Assembly (NCBI GenBank): GCA_027311025.1
Contig: DAICZS010000002.1
Location: 1 to 64,000, forward strand
DNA from: Ferrovaceae bacterium
GTDB lineage: Bacteria > Pseudomonadota > Gammaproteobacteria > Burkholderiales > Ferrovaceae
Reading direction: 5' to 3'
DNA: 64,000 bases
Shown: one piece after another, positions 37,809 to 47,882 of the stretch
Numbering within the stretch: position 1 is the stretch's first letter
Layout: each line of letters starts with the position of its first letter
The notes under the pieces: model-generated
Databases searched by the model: none
Told to the model about the DNA's origin: nothing
What the model saw: only the letters and a program-made list of their open reading frames with translations
Program-made: the position numbers and the translations under genes

Positions 37809-39638
37809 ATGGCCCGTCAGCTTCGCAACATTGCAATCATTGCCCACGTCGATCACGGCAAGACCACGCTCGTCGATAAACTTTTACAGCAGTCCGGTAC
37901 TTTCGCCGCGCACCAGCAGGTTTCCGAGCGCGTCATGGACAGCAACGATCTTGAGAAGGAACGGGGCATCACCATTCTGGCCAAGAACTGCGCGGTCAAT
38001 TACGAGGGCACGCACATCAACATCGTGGATACGCCGGGGCACGCTGATTTCGGTGGCGAAGTCGAGCGGGTGTTGTCCATGGTGGACGGGGTGCTTTTGC
38101 TGGTGGATGCCGTTGAAGGACCCATGCCGCAAACCCGCTTCGTCACACGCAAGGCATTGGCGCTGGGATTGAAACCCATCGTGGTTGTCAACAAGATCGA
38201 CAGGCCTGGAGCCCGACCTGACTGGGTGGTCAACCACACGTTTGATTTATTCGACAAACTGGGCGCCACTGAAGCACAACTGGACTTTCCGGTGGTTTAT
38301 GCCTCGGCATTGCAAGGGTACGCCTCGCTTGATCCGACGCAGCCAGGTGACAGCTTGCGTCCGCTTTTTGAAGCCATTGTGAGGCATGTCCCAGAACGGG
38401 CCGGCGACCCCGAAGCCCCGCTTCAGTTGCAGATCATCTCCCTTGACTATTCCAGTTTCGTGGGCCGTATCGGCATTGGCCGCATTCGCCGCGGGCGCCT
38501 GCACCCCGGCCAGGAAGTGGCGGTGTTGCGCGGTCCTGGAAGTACCGTCAAAAAGGCACGCGTCAATCAGGTGCTGGGTTTCAAGGGGCTGGAACGGGTT
38601 CAGTTTGAAAGCGCTGAAGCGGGTGACATCGTGCTGATCAATGGCATCGAGGACATCGGCATTGGCGTGACGATTGCCGATCCCGAACGCCCCGAGGCGC
38701 TTCCCATGCTGGCTGTGGATGAGCCCACGTTGACCATGAACTTTCAGGTCAATACCTCGCCCTTTGCAGGCCAGGAGGGCAAGTTCGTGACCAGCCGCCA
38801 GGTCCGCGAACGTCTTGATCGTGAGCTGATGAGCAACGTGGCGCTGCGCGTGCAGGAAACCGAGGATACGGATGTGTTTCTCGTATCCGGTCGTGGAGAG
38901 CTGCACCTCACCATCCTGCTGGAAAATATGCGCCGCGAAGGCTACGAAATGGCGGTTTCCCGTCCTCGCGTGCTGCTCAAGGAAGTGGATGGCCAGAAAT
39001 GTGAGCCCTTCGAAATGTTGACCGTGGACGTAGAGGAATCCCATCAGGGGCCCGTCATGCAGGCCCTGGGAGAGCGTCGTGGTGATCTGCAGGACATGCA
39101 GTCAGACAGTCGCGGCAGAGTCCGCCTGGATTATCGCATTCCAGCGCGTGGGTTGATCGGTTTCCAGTCCGAGTTTCTGACGTTGACTCGGGGTACCGGA
39201 TTACTCAGCCACGTGTTTGACGAATATGCGCCCATGAAACCGGAAATTGCATCCCGTCGCAATGGCGTGCTGATCTCCGCCGAAGCGGGCGAAGCCGTGG
39301 CTTATGCCCTCTGGAAGCTGCAAGAGCGGGGACGCATGTTCGTGGTTCCTGGCGATCGCGTCTATGAAGGCATGATCATTGGCATCCACAGCCGTGACAA
39401 TGATCTGGTCGTCAATCCCATCAAGGGCAAACAGCTCACCAACGTGCGCGCCTCTGGAAAGGACGAGGCCGTTGTGCTGACCCCTCCCGTTGCCTTGACC
39501 CTGGAGTCGGCCATCGAGTTCATCAATGACGATGAGTTGGTGGAAATCACACCAAAAAACATTCGCATCCGCAAGCGTCATCTTCTCGAGCATGAACGCA
39601 AGCGCGCAGCGCGCAGTGATGTGGCCACAGCGGTTTGA
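37809..39638 (+). CDS. typA: Ribosome-associated GTPase BipA/TypA
   Basis: Translational GTPase of the EF-G/LepA group, needed for 50S assembly and growth under stress. It has 609 residues. G1 is [16 protein letters not shown]2 contains [11 protein letters not shown]3 is [14 protein letters not shown], and G4 is NKIDRPGA. Domain II follows at about 205-300, the EF-G-like domains III and V at about 305-480, and a BipA-specific C-terminal domain to the end. It is divergent from arnD and followed after 8 bases by rmuC. Confidence 0.97.
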   Translation: MARQLRNIAIIAHVDHGKTTLVDKLLQQSGTFAAHQQVSERVMDSNDLEKERGITILAKNCAVNYEGTHINIVDTPGHADFGGEVERVLSMVDGVLLLVDAVEGPMPQTRFVTRKALALGLKPIVVVNKIDRPGARPDWVVNHTFDLFDKLGATEAQLDFPVVYASALQGYASLDPTQPGDSLRPLFEAIVRHVPERAGDPEAPLQLQIISLDYSSFVGRIGIGRIRRGRLHPGQEVAVLRGPGSTVKKARVNQVLGFKGLERVQFESAEAGDIVLINGIEDIGIGVTIADPERPEALPMLAVDEPTLTMNFQVNTSPFAGQEGKFVTSRQVRERLDRELMSNVALRVQETEDTDVFLVSGRGELHLTILLENMRREGYEMAVSRPRVLLKEVDGQKCEPFEMLTVDVEESHQGPVMQALGERRGDLQDMQSDSRGRVRLDYRIPARGLIGFQSEFLTLTRGTGLLSHVFDEYAPMKPEIASRRNGVLISAEAGEAVAYALWKLQERGRMFVVPGDRVYEGMIIGIHSRDNDLVVNPIKGKQLTNVRASGKDEAVVLTPPVALTLESAIEFINDDELVEITPKNIRIRKRHLLEHERKRAARSDVATAV

Positions 39639-39646
39639 GGTAGTGG

Positions 39647-40921
39647 ATGCTGCCTGAACTACTCCTGATCCTCTTTGTTGTTTTGGCCCTGGTTTGGGGG
39701 CTGTATGCCCTGCACAGGCGCCTGGATCAGTTGGGGCACCAGTTGGGAGAAGATTCTCCCGGGTTGATCAGCCTGCTTGAAGCACGTCATCGCGAACTGC
39801 AAGTCGAAGTTCAGGATGGATTGGTGCGTCAGGGCGACCGCCTTTCCAGTAACCAGTCCGAAGCCGCCGACCGACTGCGCGAAGCCGTCACGCGCGAGCT
39901 GACCATGACCCGCGAGCAGATCGAAAAGTTGCGGGTGGACATGCTGGAGCGCTTGATGGAAAAGAGCGAGTCCCTGTTGAGACGTGTGGATGAGCGGCTC
40001 GACCAGATATCCGGCAAGGTCACTGAACGCCTCGATGAGGGTTTCAAAAAAACCAACGAGACGTTTATTTCCGTCATGCAACGGCTTTCCACCATCGATG
40101 AAGCCCAGAAGAAGATCGATGGGCTTGCAACCAACGTAGTCAGCCTCCAGTCCCTGTTGGGAGACAAACGCGCTCGCGGGGCGATCGGCGAAGTACAGCT
40201 GGAAGACATCGTGCGCAATATCCTGCCGCCCAATGCCTATCAGTTTCAAAGTGTTCTCTCCACGGGAGTGCGCGTGGACTGTCTGTTACGCCTGCCAGAG
40301 CCTACAGGAAGCATCGGAGTGGATTCCAAGTTCCCCCTGGAAAATTATGCCCGCCTGGTGCAGGCCGACCAGTACCCTGCGGCACGAGAAGCCGCACTGC
40401 GCCAGTTTCGCAATGACGTAAAAGCCCATGTGGACGCCATCGCAGACAAGTACATCATCCCGGGCGAAACCAGTGATGGTGCGCTATTGTTCGTACCTGC
40501 CGAGGCGATCTTTGCAGAGATTCATGGAAGCCATCCCGACGTAGTGGAATACGCCATGAAACGTCGTGTCTGGATTGTTTCACCCACGACGCTGATGGCC
40601 ATTCTGAATACGGTCCACACGGTGTTGAAAAACGTGGAAACGCGCAAGCAGGTGCACATCATCCAGGAGGCCCTGGGCAACCTTGCCGTTGATTTCGGCC
40701 GTTTTGAAGAGCGCATGAAAAAGCTTGCCAACCATATCAAGCAGGCTTCCAACGATGTGGATGAAGTGCACATTTCCAGCCAGAAAATATCCAGGCGTTT
40801 TGGGCAGATCCATAGGGTTGAACTGCAGACCATGGCGCAGGATGAATTCCTCCAGCCGGGTACGATGAGCGCTGAACGCCTGCTTGAGGAAGAGGGCGAT
40901 TCCGAGCAGGAGAAATCATGA
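39647..40921 (+). CDS. rmuC: DNA recombination protein RmuC
   Basis: 424 residues, family thought to limit inversions at short repeats. One N-terminal membrane helix (about 3-22), a long coiled coil (about 30-165) and a nuclease-like RmuC domain (about 180-380). Typical sequence includes GAIGEVQLEDIVRNILPPNAY and GVDSKFPLENYARL. The stop overlaps the next gene by 4 bases (ATGA). Confidence 0.93.
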   Translation: MLPELLLILFVVLALVWGLYALHRRLDQLGHQLGEDSPGLISLLEARHRELQVEVQDGLVRQGDRLSSNQSEAADRLREAVTRELTMTREQIEKLRVDMLERLMEKSESLLRRVDERLDQISGKVTERLDEGFKKTNETFISVMQRLSTIDEAQKKIDGLATNVVSLQSLLGDKRARGAIGEVQLEDIVRNILPPNAYQFQSVLSTGVRVDCLLRLPEPTGSIGVDSKFPLENYARLVQADQYPAAREAALRQFRNDVKAHVDAIADKYIIPGETSDGALLFVPAEAIFAEIHGSHPDVVEYAMKRRVWIVSPTTLMAILNTVHTVLKNVETRKQVHIIQEALGNLAVDFGRFEERMKKLANHIKQASNDVDEVHISSQKISRRFGQIHRVELQTMAQDEFLQPGTMSAERLLEEEGDSEQEKS

Positions 40922-41691
40922 GTGCAGTCATCGGTTTTGCGGGCTATTCGGGCTCAGGAAAAACCACGCTGATCGAACAGGTCATTGCCTTGCTCGTCTC
41001 ATGGGGTGTAAAGGTATCCCTGATCAAGCACGCGCATCACCATTTTGATGTAGACGTGCCTGGCAAGGATTCCTGGCGACACCGCCAGGCGGGAGCCACA
41101 GAAGTCATGGTGGCATCCGACCAACGATGGGCCCTGATGCACGAGCTTCGGGGGGCGCCCGAACCCTCGCTGGATGCGCTTCTTGAACGCCTGTCACCAT
41201 GCGATCTGGTGATCGTGGAAGGGTTCAAGAAGGACACCATACCAAAGCTGGAAGTGTGGCGCCGCGAGCAAGGGTCGCCCCGATTGAATGCCGATGATCC
41301 CTGGATCATCGCCCTGGTTACGGACGAGCAACAACCTGGTTTGCTTCCATGCCTGGATATCAACGACCCCGAGGCCGTCGCGCATTTCATCGTGCGTCGC
41401 TTTGACCTTGCCGTTTCGCAGCATCGTCGCGCATCCCTGGCGGTAAAAGTGCGCTATTTTGCGCGCCTGCGTGAGGCCCTTGAGTGCGATTCGGAGACGG
41501 TACAGCTCGATTCGGCGGCCACGGTTTCAGACCTTGCGATCAAGTTGCGTGCTCGCGGCAATACCTGGGCTGAAGCGCTCTCGGATCAACGCACCCTCAA
41601 GGTGGCGGTCAACCAGGAGCTCGTCACTTTTGACACCGTGCTGCACAATGAAGACGAAGTGGCATTTTTTCCACCGGTGACCGGGGGTTGA
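40918..41691 (+). CDS. MobB-MoaD fusion protein for molybdenum cofactor biosynthesis
   Basis: 257 residues in two parts. The first about 165 match MobB, a GTP-binding protein that assists MobA: P-loop GYSGSGKTT (9-17), LIKHAHHHFDVDVPGKDS, and VEGFKKDTIPKLEVWR. The last about 85 match MoaD, the sulfur carrier of molybdopterin synthase: VKVRYFARLREAL, NQELVTFDTVLHNEDEVAFF, ending PVTGG. MoaD needs a free C-terminal Gly-Gly for adenylation and thiocarboxylation, and the order of the fusion keeps it free. moaE follows after 6 bases, so the partner subunit is made alongside. Either the domains act as one protein, or they are cleaved; the sequence cannot tell. Confidence 0.9.
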   Translation: MSAVIGFAGYSGSGKTTLIEQVIALLVSWGVKVSLIKHAHHHFDVDVPGKDSWRHRQAGATEVMVASDQRWALMHELRGAPEPSLDALLERLSPCDLVIVEGFKKDTIPKLEVWRREQGSPRLNADDPWIIALVTDEQQPGLLPCLDINDPEAVAHFIVRRFDLAVSQHRRASLAVKVRYFARLREALECDSETVQLDSAATVSDLAIKLRARGNTWAEALSDQRTLKVAVNQELVTFDTVLHNEDEVAFFPPVTGG

Positions 41692-41697
41692 GATAAC

Positions 41698-42165
41698 ATG
41701 AGCGTGCGCGTGCAGCAGGAAGTCTTCGACTTGGGCCACGAAACCCTGAAGTTGCGGGGTGACGATCCTCAAGTCGGCGCGCTTGTCAGTTTTGTCGGAC
41801 TGGTTCGCGATCTCAACGATGAGCAGACCGTCAGTCAGATGACCCTAGAACATTACCCGGGCATGACGGAAAAGGCGCTTTCCTCGCTTGAAAATGAAGC
41901 GCGTCAGCGATGGAAGATTATTGACGCATTGATCATTCATCGCGTAGGAAAATTGCTGCCTGGCGACCCCATCGTTCTGGTTGCTGTCACCAGTGCGCAT
42001 CGTAGGGACGCTTTTGATGCATGCCAATTTTTGATGGATGCCTTGAAAACGAGTGCCCCATTCTGGAAAAAGGAAACGACGCCGGACGGAGATCGTTGGG
42101 TGGATGCGCGTGAATCCGATGATGAGTCGCTGGCACGGTGGAAGATATCGAATGAAACGCACTGA
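41698..42165 (+). CDS. moaE: Molybdopterin synthase catalytic subunit MoaE
   Basis: Large subunit of molybdopterin synthase, which takes sulfur from MoaD thiocarboxylate. It has 155 residues. Conserved features are VSFVGLVRD, LEHYPGMTEKAL, HRVGKLLPGDPIVLVAV, and HRRDAFDACQFLMDALKTSA followed by the lysines of FWKKE, one of which is catalytic. It lies directly behind the mobB-moaD fusion. Its last 14 bases overlap the start of the efflux outer-membrane gene, in a different frame. Confidence 0.95.
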   Translation: MSVRVQQEVFDLGHETLKLRGDDPQVGALVSFVGLVRDLNDEQTVSQMTLEHYPGMTEKALSSLENEARQRWKIIDALIIHRVGKLLPGDPIVLVAVTSAHRRDAFDACQFLMDALKTSAPFWKKETTPDGDRWVDARESDDESLARWKISNETH

Positions 42166-43585
42166 CCGTTTATCCGCGCTCCTGGTCTTGCCGGGAATTC
42201 TGCTTGCAGGCTGCACCATGGTGGGACCCGATTTCACCAGACCGGCTGCTCCTGGCGTGACTCAATATACTGAAGGTGGGCATCCTGCCCCTGCCGACAA
42301 CCAGACCGTGCAGGCCGATTGGTGGAAGCTGTTTCACTCCACCGCGCTCAACGAACTGATTGAAGCAGGCCTCAAGAACAATCCGTCGATCGCTGCAGCT
42401 GAAGCTGCTTTGATCAATGCCCGCGAATCGGCCAATGCTGAGCGCAGCAACCTGCTGGTTCCTGCAATCAATGCACAGGCTGGAGAAACCCGACAACGCC
42501 TGTCACCCGAGGCCTTTGGTTTTCCCGGCAGTCCCAACACGTTCAGCCTGACCAATGCTTCGGTGGGCGTCTCTTATACCCTCGATTTCTTTGGCGCCAA
42601 TCGCCGACAGGTTGAGAGCATGGAAGCGCAGGTGGACGCCGAGCGTTACCTGCTACAGGCTGCACGCGTCACCCTTGCGGCCAACATCGTCACAACAGCA
42701 ATTCGCGAGGCTGCCCTGCGTGAGCAATTACGCGCCACGGATGGTGTTGAACAGCTTGAAAGCAAAACCTTGAGCATTCTCGAGACCAGGGAAAAGCTGG
42801 GCGCCATTTCGCAAACCGAGGTGCAACTGCAACGTGCCACGCTGGCCCAGACACATGCCACGATACCGGCCCTGCAAAAGCAGCTGGACCAGACGCGCCA
42901 TCAACTGGCGGTCTATGTGGGTAAATTTCCAGGTGAAGCTGGTTTGCCCCGTTTCGAGCTCAAGGACCTCACGCTGCCGCGGCAACTCCCCGTCTCGGTA
43001 CCTTCGGCGTTGGTGCGCCAACGACCGGATATCCTGGTCAGCGAAGCCCTGTTGCACCAGGCCACGGCCAATCTGGGGTTGACGATAGCAGGTGCCTATC
43101 CCAACGTGACGCTCTCTGCCAGTTTTGGATCCATCGCAACGCGCCCCGGGGATTTGTTCAACACGGGGTCCACAATCTGGAGCCTTGGGGGCAATCTCGT
43201 ACAGCCTCTGTTTCGTGGAGGTGCCCTCCAGGCTGAGCAGCGCGCCGCCCAGGCGGCGCTGGATCAATCGGCGGCCCAATACCGCCAGACCGTACTCAAT
43301 GCCTTCCAGAATGTGGCTGACGTGTTGCGCGCGCTTGAAACCGATGCTACCGCTTTGTCCGCCCAGACCGATGCGGCAGCAGCCACGCGACGCAGCCTGA
43401 CCCTGGCCCAGGCACAATACGCCAGCGGCGGCATCAGTTTTTTGACGTTGTTGAGTGCACAAGAGCGTGACACCCAAACCCAGCTGGCGTTGATCCAGGC
43501 CCAGGCAACGCGTCTTGCCGACTCGGCTGCACTGTTTCTCGCCATGGGCGGAGGCTGGTGGAACGACAGTGGCGCGACTCCTTAA
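42152..43585 (+). CDS. Outer-membrane efflux lipoprotein (NodT/OprM family)
   Basis: Outer-membrane channel of a tripartite efflux pump, 477 residues. The signal peptide ends in LLAGC, giving a lipidated cysteine near residue 21. Two related TolC-type repeats span about 70-260 and 280-470 (LIEAGLKNNPSIAAAEAALI, VRQRPDILVSEALLHQATAN). ATG 42152 follows GGAAG and overlaps moaE. The membrane fusion protein and RND pump genes follow on the same strand. Confidence 0.93.
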   Translation: MKRTDRLSALLVLPGILLAGCTMVGPDFTRPAAPGVTQYTEGGHPAPADNQTVQADWWKLFHSTALNELIEAGLKNNPSIAAAEAALINARESANAERSNLLVPAINAQAGETRQRLSPEAFGFPGSPNTFSLTNASVGVSYTLDFFGANRRQVESMEAQVDAERYLLQAARVTLAANIVTTAIREAALREQLRATDGVEQLESKTLSILETREKLGAISQTEVQLQRATLAQTHATIPALQKQLDQTRHQLAVYVGKFPGEAGLPRFELKDLTLPRQLPVSVPSALVRQRPDILVSEALLHQATANLGLTIAGAYPNVTLSASFGSIATRPGDLFNTGSTIWSLGGNLVQPLFRGGALQAEQRAAQAALDQSAAQYRQTVLNAFQNVADVLRALETDATALSAQTDAAAATRRSLTLAQAQYASGGISFLTLLSAQERDTQTQLALIQAQATRLADSAALFLAMGGGWWNDSGATP

Positions 43586-43615
43586 ACTCAAAGCTGCAGG
43601 AAGCGATTTCTCTTA

Positions 43616-44794
43616 ATGAGCGAAAAAATGCAATCAGCCCCTTCCCTTAAAAAACGCATGATCATCATGCTGATCCTTGTGGCCGTGCTGGTCGGCGGGG
43701 TCATCGCATTCAACCTTTTCAAAGGCAGCATGATGCGCAAGTTCATGGCTGCCTCCGGCGAACCACCGCAAACGGTGACCACACTGGTGGCAAACCGTTC
43801 GGAATGGATTCCTGAATTGCAGGCCGTAGGGACGCTGCGTGCGGTCAGAGGCGTGGATATCAGTCCTGAAGTGGCAGGTACGGTCCGCCACCTGTCCTTC
43901 GTATCAGGGCAAAACGTCAAGGCTGGAGACGTCCTTGTGGAGTTTGTGAATGATGCTGAAAAGGCGCAATTGAAGTCGCTCGAGGCCAGCGTCCAGCTGG
44001 CGCGAATAACCCTGGAGCGGGACCGCGCCCAGCTTGCTGCACAGGCCATCAGCCAGGCACAGGTGGACACGGACACTGCCGATCTGCAGGGCAAGGAGGC
44101 GCAGTGGGCGCAACAAAGCGCCCTGCTGGCCAAAAAGTACCTGGTTGCGCCATTTGGCGGAAAGCTGGGGATTTCCACCATCAACCCCGGGCAGTTTCTC
44201 AATCCTGGCGACAAGATCGTGACCTTGCAAGAAATCACGCCGATTCTGGTGGATTTTAACGTTCCCCAGCAACAGGTCGGTCAGCTCGGCGTGGGCAGGA
44301 CGGTGACTTTGAGCGTTGATGCCTGGCCCAACAAGGTTTTCAGCGGAAAAATTTCTGCGATCAGCCCGCTGGTCGATGCCGGCACGCGCAACATTGCCGT
44401 CGAAGCACAGGTCGAAAACCCAAAGCAGGAACTGTTGCCCGGCATGTTTGGAAGAGTGCGCCTGGCGCACGGTGAAAAGCAATCGTTCATCACCTTGCCG
44501 CAATCCGCAGTCACCTTCAACCCCTATGGGGCCACCGTGTTTGTGGTCAAGTCGGCACCCAAGCCTGCAACAACCGAAGCAGGTCACCCTGCCGGTACGG
44601 GATTGGTGGCAGAACAGGTTTTTGTGACTACAGGGGCCACGCGTGGCGACCAAGTGGCCATCATTTCAGGGCTGGAGGCTGGTACGACAGTGGTTACCAG
44701 CGGGCAGATCAAGTTGAAAACGGGAACGCCACTCATTGTCAACAATCAGCAATCCCCGCCGAATGATCCGGCGCCGACGCCGCAGGAAAAGTGA
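43616..44794 (+). CDS. RND efflux periplasmic adaptor (membrane fusion protein)
   Basis: 392 residues. One N-terminal membrane helix (about 14-34) anchors it; lipoyl-like and coiled-coil hairpin parts follow at about 75-175 (ISPEVAGTVRHLSFVSGQNV, ALLAKKYLVAPFGGKLG), then beta-barrel (about 180-270) and membrane-proximal domains. It is similar to MexH/MdtA-type adaptors. The coiled-coil hairpin is short, as in that group. It starts 30 bases after the outer-membrane gene and is 13 bases from the pump gene. Confidence 0.94.
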   Translation: MSEKMQSAPSLKKRMIIMLILVAVLVGGVIAFNLFKGSMMRKFMAASGEPPQTVTTLVANRSEWIPELQAVGTLRAVRGVDISPEVAGTVRHLSFVSGQNVKAGDVLVEFVNDAEKAQLKSLEASVQLARITLERDRAQLAAQAISQAQVDTDTADLQGKEAQWAQQSALLAKKYLVAPFGGKLGISTINPGQFLNPGDKIVTLQEITPILVDFNVPQQQVGQLGVGRTVTLSVDAWPNKVFSGKISAISPLVDAGTRNIAVEAQVENPKQELLPGMFGRVRLAHGEKQSFITLPQSAVTFNPYGATVFVVKSAPKPATTEAGHPAGTGLVAEQVFVTTGATRGDQVAIISGLEAGTTVVTSGQIKLKTGTPLIVNNQQSPPNDPAPTPQEK

Positions 44795-44807
44795 GCCGGG
44801 CCCACCC

Positions 44808-47800
44808 ATGAATTTTACTGATCTCTTCATTCGCCGGCCGGTATTGTCGGTTGTCATCAGCTTGCTGATTCTGGTTTTGGGATTGCGTGCCGTATTCGGC
44901 CTGCCCGTCAATCAGTATCCACGCACCCAGAATGCCGTCGTCACCATCACCACCAACTATTATGGTGCTGACGCCCAGACCGTGGCCGGGTTCATTACGC
45001 AACCGCTGGAATCCGCCATCGCCCAGGCGCAAGGAATCGACTACCTGTCCTCCAACAGCCTGATGGGCGTTTCCATCATCACGGCCACGTTGCGTCTTAA
45101 CTACGATGCCAACAAGGCCCTGACGGAGATTAATACCCAGGTTAGCTCGGTCCGCAACCAGCTGCCCGCTCAGGCCCAGCAGCCCGTATTGACGGTGCAG
45201 ATAGGCCAGACGATCGACTCCATGTACATGGGGTTCTATAGCAAGGTGCTCCCCACCAACAACGTGACCGACTTCCTGCTGCGCGAAGTCAAGCCCAAGC
45301 TGGATTCTCTGGATGGTGTGCAAACTGCCGAAATCCTCGGGGCGCGCAATTTTGCCCTGCGTGCCTGGCTTGATGAAGCCCGGATGGCCGCGCATGGCGT
45401 GACGGCCGCGGACGTGAGCAACGCGCTTGCTGCCAACAACTATCTCGCAGGTATTGGTTCCAGCAAGGGGCAGGCCGTCAGCGTGGACCTCACCTCAGGA
45501 ACCGATCTGCACAGCGTGGCCGAGTTCAAGCAACTGGTGGTCCGTCAGAAAGGTAATACGCTGGTGCGCCTGGAGGATGTGGCCAACGTCACGCTGGGCG
45601 CCGAAAGTTACGATTTCAACGTGGCTTTTGATGGACAGAAGTCTGTTTTCATCGGCATCAAGGTGGCACCTGGGGCCAACGTCCTGGAGGTGGCAGATCG
45701 TGTCCGTGCCGCTTTTCCCTCCTTGCAGGCAAAATTACCCACCGGATTGACGGGGCAAATCGTCTACGACTCCACGGAGTACATCAATTCCTCCATCAAG
45801 GAAGTGGCCAAGACGCTGCTGGAAGCCCTGATCATCGTTACCGTGGTGATATTCCTGTTCCTGGGCAGCCTGCGCGCCGTGATCGTGCCCGTGATTGCCA
45901 TGCCGTTGTCGCTGATCGGCACCTTCCTCATCATGCTGATGCTGGGCTACTCCATCAACCTCCTGACCTTGTTGGCACTGGTGCTTGCCATTGGTCTCGT
46001 TGTGGACGATGCCATCATCGTGGTGGAAAACGTGGATCGCCACATGAAGGAGGAGGGCAAGTCTCCTCTGGAAGCAGCGCTGCTGGCTGCGCGTGAACTG
46101 GGCGGTCCCATCCTTGCCATGACCGTGGTCCTGATCGCCGTTTACATCCCCATCGGTTTTCAAGGGGGGCTTACGGGAGCCCTCTTTACCGAATTCGCAT
46201 TTACCCTGGCTGGCGCCGTTACGGTTTCTGGCGTCGTTGCGCTCACGCTCTCTCCCATGATGTGCGCGCGATTTTTCAAGGCCGACGAGCACGAACACGC
46301 TTTTGTGGCGTTTCTGGACCGCACTTTCGACGCACTCCATCGCCGTTATCAAAAGACTTTGACCAGCGCCCTGCAAACAGGCACGGTACTGGTGGTGATG
46401 GGCGGTTTGCTGTTGCTCACCACCGTATACCTGTTCATGACTTCCGCGAAGGAGCTTGCCCCGCCTGAAGACCAGGGCATTGTGCTCTATTCGATGACGG
46501 GTCCAGCCAATGCGACAGCAGATGAAATGCAATCCTATGCGCAAACGCTGTATTCCATTGCCAAATCCGAGCCGGAATATGCGCAGATGTTCCAGATTAC
46601 CGGTTCGCCAGTGCTCAATCAGGGCCTGGGCGGAACCGTTTTCAAACCCTGGGAACAGCGCCACCGTTCTGCAGACGAGCTGCAGAAAGACCTGCAGATC
46701 AAATGGGCAGCGTTGCCTGGTGCGCGTGTGGCAGCTTTCCAGTTCCCGCCGTTGCCGGGAACCCAGGGACTGCCGGTGCAGTTTGTCATCAACACGACCG
46801 AGCCCTTTCAAAACCTCAACGAGGTGACCCAGAAAGTTCTGGATAAGGCCCGGCGCAGTGGCATGTTCTTCTTCGTGGACGCTGATCTCAAAATCGACAA
46901 GCCACAAACCACTGTCAAGGTGGATCGCGACATGGCCGGTGTCATGGGGATGACGCAACAGGACATCGGCACCACGCTAAGCGGCGCGCTTGGCGGGGGA
47001 TATGTCAACTATTTCTCCATGGGCGGCCGGTCCTACAAGGTCATTCCGCAAGTGCAGCAGGTGGATCGTCTCAATCCTGATCAGGTACTGGATTATCACC
47101 TCAAAACGCCTTCAGGCGCGCTCATGACCGCAGGTACGGTCAGCAGCCTCGAGCAGCGCGTGGTTCCTGAAACCGTGAGCCACTTCCAGCAACTCAATGC
47201 CACGACCATAGCCGGGGTGGCAACACCTCTGGTGTCCCAGGCCGACGTCCTGGAGTATCTGAAGAAGACCACAGAGGAAATTGCCCCCGTGGGATATGGC
47301 ATCGATTATTCTGGTGCTTCCCGACAATACATGAAAGAGTCGGGAGGGTTTGTGGTGACCCTGCTGTTCGCCGTATTGATGGTGTTTCTGGTACTGGCTG
47401 CGTTGTTCGAAAGCTTCCGTGATCCTGTGGTGATATTGGTATCCGTACCCATGGCGCTCTTCGGTGCGCTGATCTTCATCAATCTGGGAGTGGCGACGCT
47501 CAACATTTACACGCAGGTCGGGCTTGTAACCCTGATGGGCCTGATCAGCAAACACGGCATCCTGATCGTGCAATTTGCCAACCAGCTGCAACTTGCCGGG
47601 AAGTCGCGGCTTGATGCGGTGGTGGAGGCAGCCTCCGTTCGCTTGCGACCCATCCTGATGACGACTGCGGCCATGGTTCTGGGCGTGTTGCCACTGGTGC
47701 TGGCATCGGGTGCTGGTGCTGCGGGTCGACGTTCCATGGGGGTGGTGATCTTTACCGGATTATCCATCGGCACCCTGTTTACCCTGTTCGTGGTGCCAGC

Positions 47801-47873
47801 CATGTACGCTGCCATGGGCGGCAAACGCTCGGTAGCGCCGTCACCGACGCTGCCCGAGGAGAATGCAGAATAG
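44808..47873 (+). CDS. RND multidrug efflux pump, HAE1 family (MexI/MdtB type)
   Basis: Inner-membrane proton-driven exporter of 1021 residues. Twelve membrane helices flank two large periplasmic loops, and the paired aspartates D400/D401 in GLVVDDAIIVVENV are the proton relay. The N-terminus MNFTDLFIRRPVLSVVIS is typical. ATG 44808 was chosen although the frame is open 72 bases upstream into the adaptor gene. With the two preceding genes it makes a complete tripartite pump; the substrate cannot be read from sequence. No regulator gene is adjacent. Confidence 0.96.
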   Translation: MNFTDLFIRRPVLSVVISLLILVLGLRAVFGLPVNQYPRTQNAVVTITTNYYGADAQTVAGFITQPLESAIAQAQGIDYLSSNSLMGVSIITATLRLNYDANKALTEINTQVSSVRNQLPAQAQQPVLTVQIGQTIDSMYMGFYSKVLPTNNVTDFLLREVKPKLDSLDGVQTAEILGARNFALRAWLDEARMAAHGVTAADVSNALAANNYLAGIGSSKGQAVSVDLTSGTDLHSVAEFKQLVVRQKGNTLVRLEDVANVTLGAESYDFNVAFDGQKSVFIGIKVAPGANVLEVADRVRAAFPSLQAKLPTGLTGQIVYDSTEYINSSIKEVAKTLLEALIIVTVVIFLFLGSLRAVIVPVIAMPLSLIGTFLIMLMLGYSINLLTLLALVLAIGLVVDDAIIVVENVDRHMKEEGKSPLEAALLAARELGGPILAMTVVLIAVYIPIGFQGGLTGALFTEFAFTLAGAVTVSGVVALTLSPMMCARFFKADEHEHAFVAFLDRTFDALHRRYQKTLTSALQTGTVLVVMGGLLLLTTVYLFMTSAKELAPPEDQGIVLYSMTGPANATADEMQSYAQTLYSIAKSEPEYAQMFQITGSPVLNQGLGGTVFKPWEQRHRSADELQKDLQIKWAALPGARVAAFQFPPLPGTQGLPVQFVINTTEPFQNLNEVTQKVLDKARRSGMFFFVDADLKIDKPQTTVKVDRDMAGVMGMTQQDIGTTLSGALGGGYVNYFSMGGRSYKVIPQVQQVDRLNPDQVLDYHLKTPSGALMTAGTVSSLEQRVVPETVSHFQQLNATTIAGVATPLVSQADVLEYLKKTTEEIAPVGYGIDYSGASRQYMKESGGFVVTLLFAVLMVFLVLAALFESFRDPVVILVSVPMALFGALIFINLGVATLNIYTQVGLVTLMGLISKHGILIVQFANQLQLAGKSRLDAVVEAASVRLRPILMTTAAMVLGVLPLVLASGAGAAGRRSMGVVIFTGLSIGTLFTLFVVPAMYAAMGGKRSVAPSPTLPEENAE

Positions 47874-47882
47874 GCGTGGCGT

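Noticed and set aside
45735-46958. 407-codon minus-strand open frame
   Set aside because: It is the antisense of the RND pump gene; its composition (many His, Gln) is that of a shadow frame, with no domain seen.
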